A DNA stretch of 64,000 nt from Ruficoccus amylovorans (GCF_014230085.1 NZ_JACHVB010000012.1:248001-312000); one strand, 5' to 3'. Positions 7,793-17,000 are shown, numbered from the stretch's first letter. The notes: generated from the sequence alone by a model not told the origin. Program-made: numbers and translations.

Positions 7793-9265
7793 TTAGCGGG
7801 AGCGTCCGGGCAGGTCGAGGGATTCGTAATGGGCGGCTGCCTGCGGGCGGCGACCGGCGTGGAGCGCGAGAGCGAGCGCCCAGAAACGGTCGGCGTGACC
7901 GTTCGTTCCACGGTCGGCGCAGAAGCGGATGTTGCCGCTGGAGGTGGCTTCTTTTTTGACCGCGCGCAGGTCGGCGCGGATGCGCTTGTCGGGCGGGATG
8001 CGCAGGCTGCGGCTCTCGAAGGCGCTGCGCACGGGGTAGGCGAGCGACTCCTTCAACCCGGCGGTGAAGGTCAGCCCCTCGACCCGATAGCCGCCGTAGC
8101 GGCTGGCGGCGCGTTCGGCGAACTGCCGCCCGAGGCCGCTCTGGTCGATGCAGGCCCGGCGAAGGGTGGGGAGCGAGAGGAAGGCGTCGAGGACTTGCTC
8201 CTGTTGGGCGAAGGGGGTGCGCTCGAGCGTGGTGATGTTGCGGGTCAGGAAGAGGTCGTTGACGCGTTCGACCAGCCAGAAAACGGACAGGTCGTGCTCA
8301 CGGCCGATGTCCACCCCCAGAAAGAGATCGTGCGCCAGACGGAGGTCGCGGCCGTGGGGGCGGTGGTTGGTGTCAACCGGTTGGGGGCTGCCCGAGGCGA
8401 CGGCGATGAGGGGGATCTCCCAGTCGTCGTGAACGGAGTATTCACACTCGCTGATCAACTCCCACGAGAGAAAGGCGGTGGTGTCGTCGGCGGGGCGGCA
8501 CAGGTACTCCTGCTGGAAGCTCTCCTCGTCCGGGCACGAGGCGCGGATGAAATCGTAGTAAGCGGCCTCGTCCATCTGGCTGCGAGGATCCTCGGGCGGG
8601 AGCTTCTCCTTGAGTTTGGTCAGAAAGCCCTGATCGAGCGCGTCCTGGAGCGTGACCCGGTGGTGGGAGAAATTTTTCGGATTTCCCTGCTCGGTGATTT
8701 CACGGATGAGCTGGTTGAAAAAGTTGTCCGAGCCGCGATGGGTCGAGACGATTTCAAGCTGCCCGCCCCAGGTGATGCCGGGGTAGGCGATGGCGTAGAG
8801 ACGGCGCGGGTCGGGGTGGAGCGCGAACTCGTCCAGCAGGCGAGTGCCGCGTTTACCGGCCTGGGCGTCGGCGTTGCTGGAAAGGCAATGCAGGCGGCGG
8901 CCATTGGCGAAAGCGAGCGTGAAGGCAGAGCCGTCGGAGTCGCTGACCACAGTGGCGTCGAGGTCACCGGCGGCGCGGTGGAGAATGGCGGCAAAGGCGC
9001 GGGCGTCCTCCAGAAAAAGGCGGGCCTGGGCCTCGTCTCGGGAGGAAATCCAGGCATCCAGCCGGGTGTCGCTGCGTGACTGTTCACGCACCAGCCGGTA
9101 GGCGCTGGTCCAGGACATGCCAACCTGGCGTGACTTTTCCATGATCTTGAGGCGAGAGGTGTCCTCGATCCACTTACGCTGGTAGGGCAGGAAAAACGGC
9201 AGCGGATCGCCCCCGGTGCTGGCGGGCCGGACGGTGGGGGATAGCTGTGCGGTGGCGGTGGTCAT
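7793..9265 (-). CDS. Mu gp28-like large terminase subunit
   Basis: 490 residues. The ATPase half has a Walker A-like MEKSRQVGMSWTSA (about residues 40-53) and a DE Walker B (GTRLLDEFALHPD). The nuclease half has FLGVDIGREHDLSVFWLV (acidic residue after a hydrophobic strand) and a late GHADRFWALALALHA. This matches the packaging motor of Mu-type phages, which cuts and translocates DNA into the prohead. Its start overlaps the stop of the upstream gene by 4 bp, implying translational coupling. Confidence 0.9.
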   Translation of the reverse strand: MTTATAQLSPTVRPASTGGDPLPFFLPYQRKWIEDTSRLKIMEKSRQVGMSWTSAYRLVREQSRSDTRLDAWISSRDEAQARLFLEDARAFAAILHRAAGDLDATVVSDSDGSAFTLAFANGRRLHCLSSNADAQAGKRGTRLLDEFALHPDPRRLYAIAYPGITWGGQLEIVSTHRGSDNFFNQLIREITEQGNPKNFSHHRVTLQDALDQGFLTKLKEKLPPEDPRSQMDEAAYYDFIRASCPDEESFQQEYLCRPADDTTAFLSWELISECEYSVHDDWEIPLIAVASGSPQPVDTNHRPHGRDLRLAHDLFLGVDIGREHDLSVFWLVERVNDLFLTRNITTLERTPFAQQEQVLDAFLSLPTLRRACIDQSGLGRQFAERAASRYGGYRVEGLTFTAGLKESLAYPVRSAFESRSLRIPPDKRIRADLRAVKKEATSSGNIRFCADRGTNGHADRFWALALALHAGRRPQAAAHYESLDLPGRSR

Positions 9266-9843
9266 AGGAGTTTGAGGGTCTGTTCGATCTCGCGGATGGT
9301 TTCGAGGGAGAGGCCGCCCTGGCTGCGGGCGGATTCGAGCTCGCTCAGGAGCTTGCGTTTGCGTTCCTCGCGCTCCTGGCGGTCGGTCTCATAGTCGCAG
9401 AGTTTCATTTCGAGGCTGCCGATCTGGGTAAAGGACGAGCAGAGCCGATGGATGATGGAGGAGAGGGTGTTGAACTCGGAAAGCTCGTTCAGCGGGAGGT
9501 TTTGGAGGAGGGAAAAGAGCATCTGCCAGGCTTGCTCCATCGCGCCACGGGCGGTGGCGTGACCAGGGTTGTAGTGCTCCATGATCGCGTTGGTCTGGCG
9601 GCGGACTTCACTCAGATGCCTGAGGTGCTCCCTGAACGGGTCCGGAAGCGCCGCCGGTGAGGGGGCGGAGCCTGGGGCTCCGCCCGCCTCGTTGTTGGCA
9701 GAATGCCGGCTTTTCATCGTCTGCCCGTTTGCGGGGGCCGACTCGATGGAACCGGCCGGCGGCGGTGTCTCACTACTGCTCTGGCTGTTATGGCTTTTCC
9801 CTGATTCCGGTTTTCCGGAGAAAGCTTTTAGGGGCGTATCCAT
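9262..9843 (-). CDS. Putative small terminase subunit (Mu gp27 position)
   Basis: 193 residues. The N-terminal 65 residues are low complexity and rich in S, N, P and A. The rest is predicted helical with a charged coiled-coil end (KLCDYETDRQEREERKRKLL). It directly precedes and overlaps the large terminase gene, as small terminase genes (DUF3486 in Mu-like phages) do. I see no clear HTH, so the family call rests on position and helical character. Confidence 0.5.
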   Translation of the reverse strand: MDTPLKAFSGKPESGKSHNSQSSSETPPPAGSIESAPANGQTMKSRHSANNEAGGAPGSAPSPAALPDPFREHLRHLSEVRRQTNAIMEHYNPGHATARGAMEQAWQMLFSLLQNLPLNELSEFNTLSSIIHRLCSSFTQIGSLEMKLCDYETDRQEREERKRKLLSELESARSQGGLSLETIREIEQTLKLL

Positions 9844-9856
9844 TTTCTGATACAGA

Positions 9857-10126
9857 TCAGGATTCGCTCAGTCCGTTGGCGTCGAGAAAGTCCTGCCCCT
9901 GGGCGGCCAGTCGGTAGCGCTTGTCGGCTGGATCGAGGTCGGGCAGAGCGCTGTCGATGAGCTTCTTGTCGTCGAGGTAGGCGAGTTCGCGGCGCAGGAT
10001 GCGATCGGTGATCTCGTGTCCGGCGTGGCGGATGCCGGTGCGCAGCGTATCGACGGGAAGGAAAGCCGGAGCGGCTGCCTCAAGTTGGAGAAGGATAACT
10101 TCGCGGAGGTGTTGGCGTTTGATCAT
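9857..10126 (-). CDS. Winged-helix-like prophage protein
   Basis: 89 residues. The sequence alternates short helices and a beta-wing-like end: REVILLQLEAAAPAFLPVDTLRTGI, then DRILRRELAYLDDKKLIDSA and KRYRLAAQGQDFLDANG. The second helix set plus RYRLTAQGxxFL is the usual shape of small winged-helix proteins that precede the terminase genes in Mu-like phages. It is the first gene of the visible prophage operon, so its upstream gap (10127-10361) probably holds the late promoter and the right prophage boundary. Confidence 0.5.
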   Translation of the reverse strand: MIKRQHLREVILLQLEAAAPAFLPVDTLRTGIRHAGHEITDRILRRELAYLDDKKLIDSALPDLDPADKRYRLAAQGQDFLDANGLSES

Positions 10127-10199
10127 GGATGGCGGTTGGAAAGGAGTTGGTGCCTCAGGCGGGCGGTTGTGGCGCTGATATTATCACAGATTTTTGATC

Positions 10200-10256
10200 A
10201 CACAATCGTTCGGTTGGCTGGGTTGGATCGGTTGGAATATCGTGTTCGGTTGGGAA
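10200..10256. repeat. Four NGGTTGG words on a 9-bp grid
   Basis: In the gap between the prophage operon and the next plus-strand gene, CGGTTGG occurs at 10211, 10229 and 10247 and GGGTTGG at 10220. All starts are multiples of 9 bp apart; only the 10238 slot is empty. Such phased words could be a binding array for a protein or a prophage end. The rest of the gap (10127-10361) is less GC-rich than the genes and shows no other structure I can name. Confidence 0.5.
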
Positions 10257-10394
10257 GCCGGAGGGATGGAAAGCGCACTTGCAGGCGGTAGATAAAATCC
10301 ACATCGCCAATCGTTTGTGTAAAAAATCCACCGCACTGTGGAATTTGGCTGGAAATAGGGGGTGAAGTCCTCATGGTTGACTCTATTTGTTGTT

Positions 10395-12455
10395 ATGCGA
10401 TTCGCAGATAGACTCAGGCGATTGATGACGGCTCTGGCACATTCTCCGGTAAAGGCCGGAAGCGCTGCGGTGCTGGTTGCGCTTGCCGTCTGCGCTATCG
10501 CGTCCGGGCAAGTGGCCGGGGCGCAAGTGAAGGGGGTGGAAATCGTCTCGCCGTCGCGAGCGGTTTGCCTGACGGATAGGCGAGCGTCTGTTCGACTGAA
10601 GGCCGCAGTTTTAGCCGGGGCCGATGCCCTGGCTTACATAGACAATGTGGTCTGGAGTGTGAATCCGGCGGTGGGAGCTGTTTTGACAGCCGAGTCCGGC
10701 GGGTGGGCGAACGTAAATTTCAGTGCCGACGGTGTTTACTCGGTGACGGCTTCGGTCGAGGCCGAAGGTACGGTGCATGCGGCCTCGCAGACTGTCGTCG
10801 TCGGTCGGCTCCCGGCGGGGGAAGGGCTTGCCGCTGAGTGGCTTTTTGAGGGAACTGGACCCGTGCTAACGGATACATCGGGGCATGGACTCGATGGGCA
10901 ACTGTCAAATAGCGAGGACCGTGGACCCGGCGTGGCTGGGTCGGCCTACCATGCGCAGGCGTTGGTGAGCCAGAAGGTGACGGTCGAGGATTTTCCCAGC
11001 TTGCCGGAGGTAACGGTCAGCGCCTGGGTCAAGGCGGACTCAGTCGCCGGAAGATTTCCGCGTATTATCGACGGTGAAGAGTGGGTATTCTTTCTCGGAC
11101 TCGACGGCTCGTGGGTGCCGTCCTTGAAGTTCGCCCGTCAGTACGATACCGGGACATCTATCTGGCACACACCCATTGGCTCGATAGAAACCGGACGCTG
11201 GTACCATGTCGCGGTGAGCTGGAAGGATGGCGATGAGGCTCCACGTCTTTACATTGACGGGATCGAGCAGCTGGTTACCCGCGAGCGAGAAGTTGCCGAT
11301 AATGCGGTTGCCATCGTTAAATCCGGGACCGCCTACCTCGGAAACGATGAAGCCGGTGAACGTGGCCTGGACGGAACGCTGGATGAGCTCCGCGTATATG
11401 GCCGTGAGCTTTCGCCTCAAGATATCGCTGTGCTGAGCGCTAACCATGCCCCCGCTCTGACGGCGCAACCGGACAGCCTGACCGGTGGCGGGAACCTCTG
11501 GGAGCCGTCAATCGCGGCGGAGGATAGGGACGCACCGTTGCCGCTGAGCTACCACTGGGATGTCCTTGAGGCTGCCGGTGCCTGGACGGTGGAGGATGCC
11601 AGTTCGGAGAGTCCGGTTTTTGATTTCGCGGCGGCGGGAGTTTATAAGGTAGCCCTCGACATTGACGACGGCCAGAGTGTCGTGAGATATGCTTGGGACA
11701 TTGCCGTTCAGGGTATGTATCGAGTTTTCATGACAATGCGTAACGCCGCCTTGTGGCAAAGAGCGGGTGATCGGGTAGAAATTGTTCTCGGGGTCGAGCC
11801 CGCGCCGACTGAGCCGCTAAGACTGAGCTATTCGCTGGGCGGTGACGCCGTTGCGGGCGAGGATTTCGTGCCCTTGCCCGGGGAGGTGGTTATCCAGGGC
11901 GGGGAGACCCGGACCATGATCGAAGTTGAGGCGCTCACGCGAATGAGCGGTGAGGCGCGGGTGTTGACGCTGACGCTGGAGGATTCCGGGGATTATGAGG
12001 CGGAGGGGGAAGCTGTGCTCGTGGCTTTCACGCCGTATTCCTACGAGAACTGGGCTGTGGACTACGGGTTCGCTACCGGTGTGAGCCCGGCGAAGCTCGC
12101 TCCGACGGCGGACGTGAACGCAGACGGGATCAGTAATCTGACCGAGTACGCGCTCGGGGTGGACCCGTGGCGAGATCGGGGCGAGTCCGTGCGCAAGCGC
12201 CTTCCGCGTGTGAGCGTGGGCGGCGACGGGGTGCTTTCCTTGTCCTACATTCGTCCGGCGGGGGCAGATCCGGCGTTCTACACGGTCGGAGTGAGCGATT
12301 CTCCGAGGGGGATGTCATTCGCGCCTTTGGCGGCGCCTGAATCCGTGAGCACCAACACCGACGGTACGGAAACGGTGACAGTGACGGACTCGGCTCCGTT
12401 AGGCGCGGGAGAGCAGCGTTTTCTGCTTTTGCGGGTGTCGGCGGGTTTGTTGTGA
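10395..12455 (+). CDS. Secreted LamG / Calx-beta surface protein
   Basis: 686 residues from the ATG at 10395; a GTG at 10362 is in frame but less attractive. A basic N-terminus and hydrophobic core (AVLVALAVCAIASGQVAGA) form a long signal peptide ending near residue 43. Then come an Ig/PKD-like region, a LamG domain (about 145-350: WLFEGTGPVLTDTSGHGLDG, GRWYHVAVSW, LDGTLDELRVYGRELS), a PKD-like domain, a Calx-beta-like domain (PLRLSYSLGGDAVAGEDF) and a C-terminal calcium-loop-like end (TADVNADGISNLTEYALG) common in verrucomicrobial exported proteins. It is probably an adhesion or polysaccharide-associated protein. No catalytic domain is seen. Confidence 0.75.
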   Translation: MRFADRLRRLMTALAHSPVKAGSAAVLVALAVCAIASGQVAGAQVKGVEIVSPSRAVCLTDRRASVRLKAAVLAGADALAYIDNVVWSVNPAVGAVLTAESGGWANVNFSADGVYSVTASVEAEGTVHAASQTVVVGRLPAGEGLAAEWLFEGTGPVLTDTSGHGLDGQLSNSEDRGPGVAGSAYHAQALVSQKVTVEDFPSLPEVTVSAWVKADSVAGRFPRIIDGEEWVFFLGLDGSWVPSLKFARQYDTGTSIWHTPIGSIETGRWYHVAVSWKDGDEAPRLYIDGIEQLVTREREVADNAVAIVKSGTAYLGNDEAGERGLDGTLDELRVYGRELSPQDIAVLSANHAPALTAQPDSLTGGGNLWEPSIAAEDRDAPLPLSYHWDVLEAAGAWTVEDASSESPVFDFAAAGVYKVALDIDDGQSVVRYAWDIAVQGMYRVFMTMRNAALWQRAGDRVEIVLGVEPAPTEPLRLSYSLGGDAVAGEDFVPLPGEVVIQGGETRTMIEVEALTRMSGEARVLTLTLEDSGDYEAEGEAVLVAFTPYSYENWAVDYGFATGVSPAKLAPTADVNADGISNLTEYALGVDPWRDRGESVRKRLPRVSVGGDGVLSLSYIRPAGADPAFYTVGVSDSPRGMSFAPLAAPESVSTNTDGTETVTVTDSAPLGAGEQRFLLLRVSAGLL

Positions 12456-12518
12456 ACGGAAAGTGTGGGTGCGATTTTTTCGTTTTGAAACCTCGGACGG
12501 AATCGCCTTTGCTGTTGG

Positions 12519-13613
12519 ATGATGAGAGTCGTATCCCGCAAGCAGGTCTTTGCGCACGGGCACGGGTTGCCGCCCGGTCAACTCGTGCGTGTCGGTGATG
12601 ACCGCGCCGCCGGCGCACCGACGATTCGTCTGCTGGCCTACAGCGGGACGGATTTTTTCGAGATCGAGACCGCCACGCTCGACGAGGTGAGCGAGCAACT
12701 GGGCAAATGGCCGGTGTGCTGGATCCATGTCTGCGGTGTTACGGACGAGGCCTTGGTCCGCAGCCTGGGCGAGATGCTCGGGATACACCCCTTGGCACAG
12801 GAGGAGATTCTGAACACCAATACGCGGCCCAAGTTCGAGGAGTACGGGCGGGACTTGTTTGTCGTGACGAAGTCGGCCACGGTGGACCGCGAGAAGCGCG
12901 AGATCATGATCGAACAGGTCGCCTTTTACGCCACGGAAAAGGCCGTCCTGAGCGTCCAGGAAAGCGCGGCTCACCTTTTTATCCCGGTCATCGGTCGGGT
13001 GCGTGACGCGCAGGCGCGCCTGCGCACGCGCGGCACGGGCTACCTGCTCTTCGCGCTAATGGATGTGAAGGCCGACAACATCCTGAGCATTCTCGACATG
13101 GTGGAGACGGACATTGTCGAAGTGGAGGAGGACCTGCTCACCGGCGATGAGGATTTTACCATCGACATCATTTACCAGCATAAGAGGACCGTGCTCGCGA
13201 TCATGCGCTTTGTCATGCCGATGCGCGACAATGCTCACCGGCTGGAGATAATCGACCACCCGCTGGTGAAGGAGGAGGACCGCTACTTTTTCCGCGACCT
13301 GGCCGACAACGCCCGCCGCGCCGCCGACCGACTGGAGCACGCCCGACTGCTGCTCCAGAACATGCAGGAGTATTACCACCTCATGGAGGAGCACAGGAAC
13401 AACCATGTGATGAAGGTGCTGACGATCATCGCGACGCTGTTTCTGCCGCTGACCTTCATCGCCGGGGTGTACGGGATGAACTTCGACCACGAAAAAAGCC
13501 CCTGGAATATGCCCGAGCTGTACATGTATTTCGGCTACCCGGTCTGCCTGTTGTTCATGGCCACGTTTTTCTTCTGCATGCTGTGGTGGTTCCGTCGCAT
13601 GAAGTGGCTGTGA
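12519..13613 (+). CDS. corA: CorA family magnesium/metal-ion transporter
   Basis: 364 residues. A large soluble N-terminal domain is followed by the long stalk helix (DNARRAADRLEHARLLLQNM) and two C-terminal membrane helices. The first (VLTIIATLFLPLTFIAGV) ends in the YGMN signature that forms the selectivity filter of CorA pentamers. The second is CLLFMATFFFCMLWWF, followed by a basic tail RRMKWL. Length and layout are typical. It follows the LamG gene by 63 bp but appears functionally separate. Two ATGs in tandem (12519, 12522) are possible starts, and no Shine-Dalgarno sequence is visible. Confidence 0.93.
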   Translation: MMRVVSRKQVFAHGHGLPPGQLVRVGDDRAAGAPTIRLLAYSGTDFFEIETATLDEVSEQLGKWPVCWIHVCGVTDEALVRSLGEMLGIHPLAQEEILNTNTRPKFEEYGRDLFVVTKSATVDREKREIMIEQVAFYATEKAVLSVQESAAHLFIPVIGRVRDAQARLRTRGTGYLLFALMDVKADNILSILDMVETDIVEVEEDLLTGDEDFTIDIIYQHKRTVLAIMRFVMPMRDNAHRLEIIDHPLVKEEDRYFFRDLADNARRAADRLEHARLLLQNMQEYYHLMEEHRNNHVMKVLTIIATLFLPLTFIAGVYGMNFDHEKSPWNMPELYMYFGYPVCLLFMATFFFCMLWWFRRMKWL

Positions 13614-13615
13614 TT

Positions 13616-13790
13616 ATTTACCATTTGTCATTTATCATTTGCCATATGCCATTGGGGGACAGTGCTCAATGTCCACGGATATGGCCACGTCGTCACGGGG
13701 CCCGGCGTCCTGAAAAGCCGAGGCAAAAGGAGTGCCGTTCATCATTGGCCAATCCCCATTGATAAATGACCAATGGCAAATGCCACCCTC
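13616..13790. repeat. Inverted-arm element of CATTTGTC/CATTTATC words between convergent genes
   Basis: The gap between corA and the SUMF1 gene (convergent) has a left arm at about 13618-13655 (words CATTTGTC, CATTTATC, CATTTGCC, CATATGCC) and an inverted right arm at about 13742-13786 (GATAAATGAC, CAATGGCAAATG). The roughly 90-bp spacer is GC-rich. It is a variant of the AAATGGCT family seen elsewhere in the window but with the arms turned inside out. It could also act as a bidirectional terminator-like hairpin, but there is no T-run. Confidence 0.65.
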
Positions 13791-13801
13791 TCCAATCCTC
13801 A

Positions 13802-16800
13802 CTATTCCCCGATGACCGGCCCCAGGCAGAGGCGGAAGCCGGTGGCGGAGTTGCGGGTATCGGGGGCCATGTTCTTGCGTGAGGCTATGCGGGAGCGGAT
13901 GGCGTAGTCTTCCCAGCCTCCGCCGCGGACGACGCGGTGGCTGCCCTCGCCGGTCAGCACCCAGTCGGTCTGTTTGCCGCCGGGGAGACGCCCGTTGTAA
14001 ACGTCGAGGCACCATTCGGCCACATTGCCGTGGATGTCGGAGAGGCCGAACGCGTTTGGCGGGTAGTCACCGACCTCGCTGGTGCCGTAGAATTCCGGGT
14101 CTTCGAGCTGCGAGGAGGTGAAGTCGCGCGGATATTTCCCGCGGAAGTTGGCGCGGGTGATGTCGGCGGTATCCCCCCAGTAAAAGGGCGTCGTCGTCCC
14201 GGCGCGGGCGGCGTATTCCCACTCGGCCTCGGTGGGCAGGCGGTAAACGTAGCCTGCGGGCAGGCGTCCAGCCTGTTGCTCGCGCTGGTTGAGCTTTTCG
14301 CAGAAGGCGACGGCTTCGAGCCAGGTGACTTTTTCGACCGGGCGGCGAAGACCTTTGAACTCCGAAGGATTCTCACCCATGAGGGCCTGGTACTGCTGTT
14401 GTGTGATCTCGGTGCGCGAGAGCCAGAAGCCGTGGGTGAGCGTAACCTCGGTCTGCGGGCCTTCGACGGGGAGGCGCGCGTGCTCTTGCACCGGGCTACC
14501 CATCAGGAACGTGCCCGGCGGTATCCAGGCCATGTCAATGCCGAGGTAAGGGACATTATACGTAAGGCCCGTGGCCGGGCCGGGGAGCGGGGTCAGGCGG
14601 GTGCTCCAGGTGCGTGTTTCGTTCGGGGCCAGCCGCAGGTTCAACTGTTGGGAAATGTAGTCGGGGGCTTCGAGGATGAGCGAGTAGTCCTCGTCCGGGG
14701 GGAGTGTGAAGCGTCGCGCATCCTTGAGGTGAAGGACTTTGTCGTTGGCGGAGACGGTGAGGGGGAGACCGGCTGGTTGAACATCCAGCTGCACGACTCC
14801 TGGCCGGGGGGGCAGGTCGAGCGGGAGGCGCAGGAGGGTGTTGTCGGCGAGTTGAAAGGTCTGGGTGGCGTCGAGGTAGTCGGGGTGCGTGGCGGTCAGT
14901 GTGACCCGGCCTTCGGGGATGTCGGAGAGGACGTTGGCAGTCCCGGGGAAGGTCTTGTCGCCGACGTGGTAGGTCAAGCCTTCGAGGAGCCGGGTGCTTG
15001 GCTCCTTGCCGCCGAATGTGACCTGCGGGAGCACTTCTCCCGAGCGCGGCGTAAGCTCGCCGAAGTCGAGCACGGTGCGGGTGTTCGGGGCGAGGTTGAC
15101 GGCCAGCTTCTCGGTCCGGAAGCCCGGTTTTTCCAGCGTGACGATAAACTCCTCCTGCACGGGCAAGCCCTCGATGGTGGCGTTGGTTTTGCCGATTTCG
15201 CGGCCCTCGACATAGATGGTGGCGTCGCGCGGAGTGGAGCGCACGCGCAGAGTACCGGGCAGCGGGACGAGCGGAAACTCAAGGAGCTGGCTGTCGCTTT
15301 CGCCGAGATGGAAATCCTCCTTTACCATCGTCATGTAGTTCTCCTTCTCCAGGCGAAGCGTGTAGGTGCCCGCGTAGAGGAACCGGGCGGCCTGGAGAAG
15401 ACCGTTTTCATCCGCTGTGCCCAGGTCGTACATACGGCGGGAGGCGTCGATGGCGACTGCGCGCGCGCCAGGCGTCGTCAGGATATTTACGTTAGCCAGC
15501 GCCGGTTCCAGCCGTATGTCGAGTGTTTGTGGTGTGCGACCGATTTCGACGATGCGGTTGTAGTCGAGGTGGTGCGGAGAGCTGAGCGTGAGCCGGTACA
15601 GGCCGGGCACCACATTCAGGTCGAGGCTGCCGTTGCGGATATTGAAGCTCGTATCTTTCCCGGAGAACTCCAGCAATGCGTTGGGAGGGTCTGTGCGGAT
15701 GCTGAGGCGGGGAGTCTGGCCTGCCGGTGTACGGATGGCGACTGCGGAATCGATGGGCGTCTCGCCGCCGAAAGCCAGATCATAGAACATCGAGAGCAGG
15801 TAAAACGCGACACAGGCGACGAGCCCGATGATGCCGATGCGAAAGGCCCGGGTGGTTTTGAGCCCATGCCGCTTGATCTGGCGGGGGACCGGGATGAAGT
15901 CCATGTGACGGAAGACGGAACGGGTCTGTGCCGTCCCAGGCTCAAGAGGCTCGTGGCGCTGCTGAATGTGGCGGAGGTCCTTGAGATCGTCGAGGACGGC
16001 CTTTGCGGAGGGATAGCGCTTGTCGGGGTCGCGCTCCAGGCAATTGGCCAGAAGCGTGTCCCAGCTTTTGTCCAGAGCGGGGTTTACCTCACTGGGCGGC
16101 GTGTAGTTGTAGCCGGGTTTTTGTCCCGTAAGCAGCCAGTATGCGGTGATCCCAAAGGCGTAAATATCCGAACGCTCGTCGCCGGGCTTGCCCAGCCGGG
16201 CCTCGGGCGAGAGGATGTCCACCGTGTTGATGCGGATGCGGCGCGGGCCGAGGGAGATCGGAGGGATACCGGCGGAGACGAGCGTCTCGAACAGCTCCTT
16301 GCCCGCCATCGTCATGACGCCCAGCTCGGCCAGCTTGATTTCGCCCTTGCTGTTGCGGAGGATGTTGGTGGGGTTCAGGTTGAGGTGGAGCTGCTTGTGG
16401 GTATGGGCGTAGCTAAGCCCCTCCAGTATCTGGCGCAGGATCTGCCGCACCTCTTCCTCGGGAAGGCCGACGGGCATGTCAGCCAGCAAGTCGTCACCCC
16501 GGGCGGGGTGGTGGCCTTTGTGCTGCTCAATGGCACACTGCTCCAAATAGTCGGCGAGGTTCTGCCCGTCGAAGGCTTCGTGAAAGATCGTGAAGCGGCC
16601 CTTGATCAGCTCGGCGTCTTCGGCCTTGAGCAGGTTGGGGTGGTCGAGTTGAACGAGGCGACTGGTGCTATGGAAGAAGCGCTCACGAAATTGCGCGTCA
16701 TTCTGAACCAGCGGGGGGAGCACAAAGAGCGAGCGCGTCTCCTTGACGCGGGCTTTGCGTACCCGGTAAAGGCTGCCCATGAGGTCGTAGGTCAGGCAGC

Positions 16801-16906
16801 GCAGGACCTGGTAGTCGCCAAACTTCTCCCCGGGGGTCAAAACCTCATAAGCCCGTCCCGGAGGCGGTTTTACGGGAAAAGAGGAATCGGCGGATTGGTC
16901 GGGCAT
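13802..16906 (-). CDS. Pseudokinase - PEGA repeats - SUMF1 membrane protein
   Basis: 1034 residues from the ATG at 16904-16906; the upstream open frame adds an unlikely basic stretch. Residues 30-310 have a Ser/Thr-kinase fold outline (GLSYAHTH, DERSDIYAFGITAYWLLTGQ) but key residues are lost. HRDLKPEN becomes HLNLNPTN at 174-181, DFG becomes ELG at 194-196, and no VAIK lysine is visible. A single membrane span lies at about 356-376. Several PEGA-type beta domains (about 390-780) follow, then an FGE/SUMF1 domain (about 795-1030: PPGTFLMGSP, LPTEAEWEYAARAGT, NVAEWCLD, VRGGGWED, GFRLC). The kinase part is cytoplasmic, the PEGA/SUMF1 part probably extracytoplasmic. It is likely a scaffold or ligand-sensing protein rather than a working kinase. 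Confidence 0.88.
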   Translation of the reverse strand: MPDQSADSSFPVKPPPGRAYEVLTPGEKFGDYQVLRCLTYDLMGSLYRVRKARVKETRSLFVLPPLVQNDAQFRERFFHSTSRLVQLDHPNLLKAEDAELIKGRFTIFHEAFDGQNLADYLEQCAIEQHKGHHPARGDDLLADMPVGLPEEEVRQILRQILEGLSYAHTHKQLHLNLNPTNILRNSKGEIKLAELGVMTMAGKELFETLVSAGIPPISLGPRRIRINTVDILSPEARLGKPGDERSDIYAFGITAYWLLTGQKPGYNYTPPSEVNPALDKSWDTLLANCLERDPDKRYPSAKAVLDDLKDLRHIQQRHEPLEPGTAQTRSVFRHMDFIPVPRQIKRHGLKTTRAFRIGIIGLVACVAFYLLSMFYDLAFGGETPIDSAVAIRTPAGQTPRLSIRTDPPNALLEFSGKDTSFNIRNGSLDLNVVPGLYRLTLSSPHHLDYNRIVEIGRTPQTLDIRLEPALANVNILTTPGARAVAIDASRRMYDLGTADENGLLQAARFLYAGTYTLRLEKENYMTMVKEDFHLGESDSQLLEFPLVPLPGTLRVRSTPRDATIYVEGREIGKTNATIEGLPVQEEFIVTLEKPGFRTEKLAVNLAPNTRTVLDFGELTPRSGEVLPQVTFGGKEPSTRLLEGLTYHVGDKTFPGTANVLSDIPEGRVTLTATHPDYLDATQTFQLADNTLLRLPLDLPPRPGVVQLDVQPAGLPLTVSANDKVLHLKDARRFTLPPDEDYSLILEAPDYISQQLNLRLAPNETRTWSTRLTPLPGPATGLTYNVPYLGIDMAWIPPGTFLMGSPVQEHARLPVEGPQTEVTLTHGFWLSRTEITQQQYQALMGENPSEFKGLRRPVEKVTWLEAVAFCEKLNQREQQAGRLPAGYVYRLPTEAEWEYAARAGTTTPFYWGDTADITRANFRGKYPRDFTSSQLEDPEFYGTSEVGDYPPNAFGLSDIHGNVAEWCLDVYNGRLPGGKQTDWVLTGEGSHRVVRGGGWEDYAIRSRIASRKNMAPDTRNSATGFRLCLGPVIGE

Positions 16907-17000
16907 GGAGGGATGCGTCGGGCTCTGTAAGCGGGCGGCAAGGCCAGACCGGAAGGGCGGGCATTGCGACCGGCGATAATCCGCGGCCCCGGCCAAAAGG

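Noticed and set aside
1-10126. Gene transfer agent of the alphaproteobacterial type
   Set aside because: The head genes resemble Mu-type families (DUF935, gpI, gp28, gp36), not the RcGTA set, so I keep prophage.
13802-14600. Formylglycine-generating enzyme activity for the SUMF1 domain
   Set aside because: The active-site cysteine pair of true FGE is not visible; SUMF1-fold domains often have other roles.
13802-16906. Active Ser/Thr kinase call
   Set aside because: HRD, DFG and VAIK residues are all replaced, so catalytic activity is unlikely.
13937-16930. Plus-strand open frame of about 997 codons
   Set aside because: Antisense to the pseudokinase-PEGA-SUMF1 gene, which has clear domains on the minus strand. 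The plus frame has no recognisable motif.
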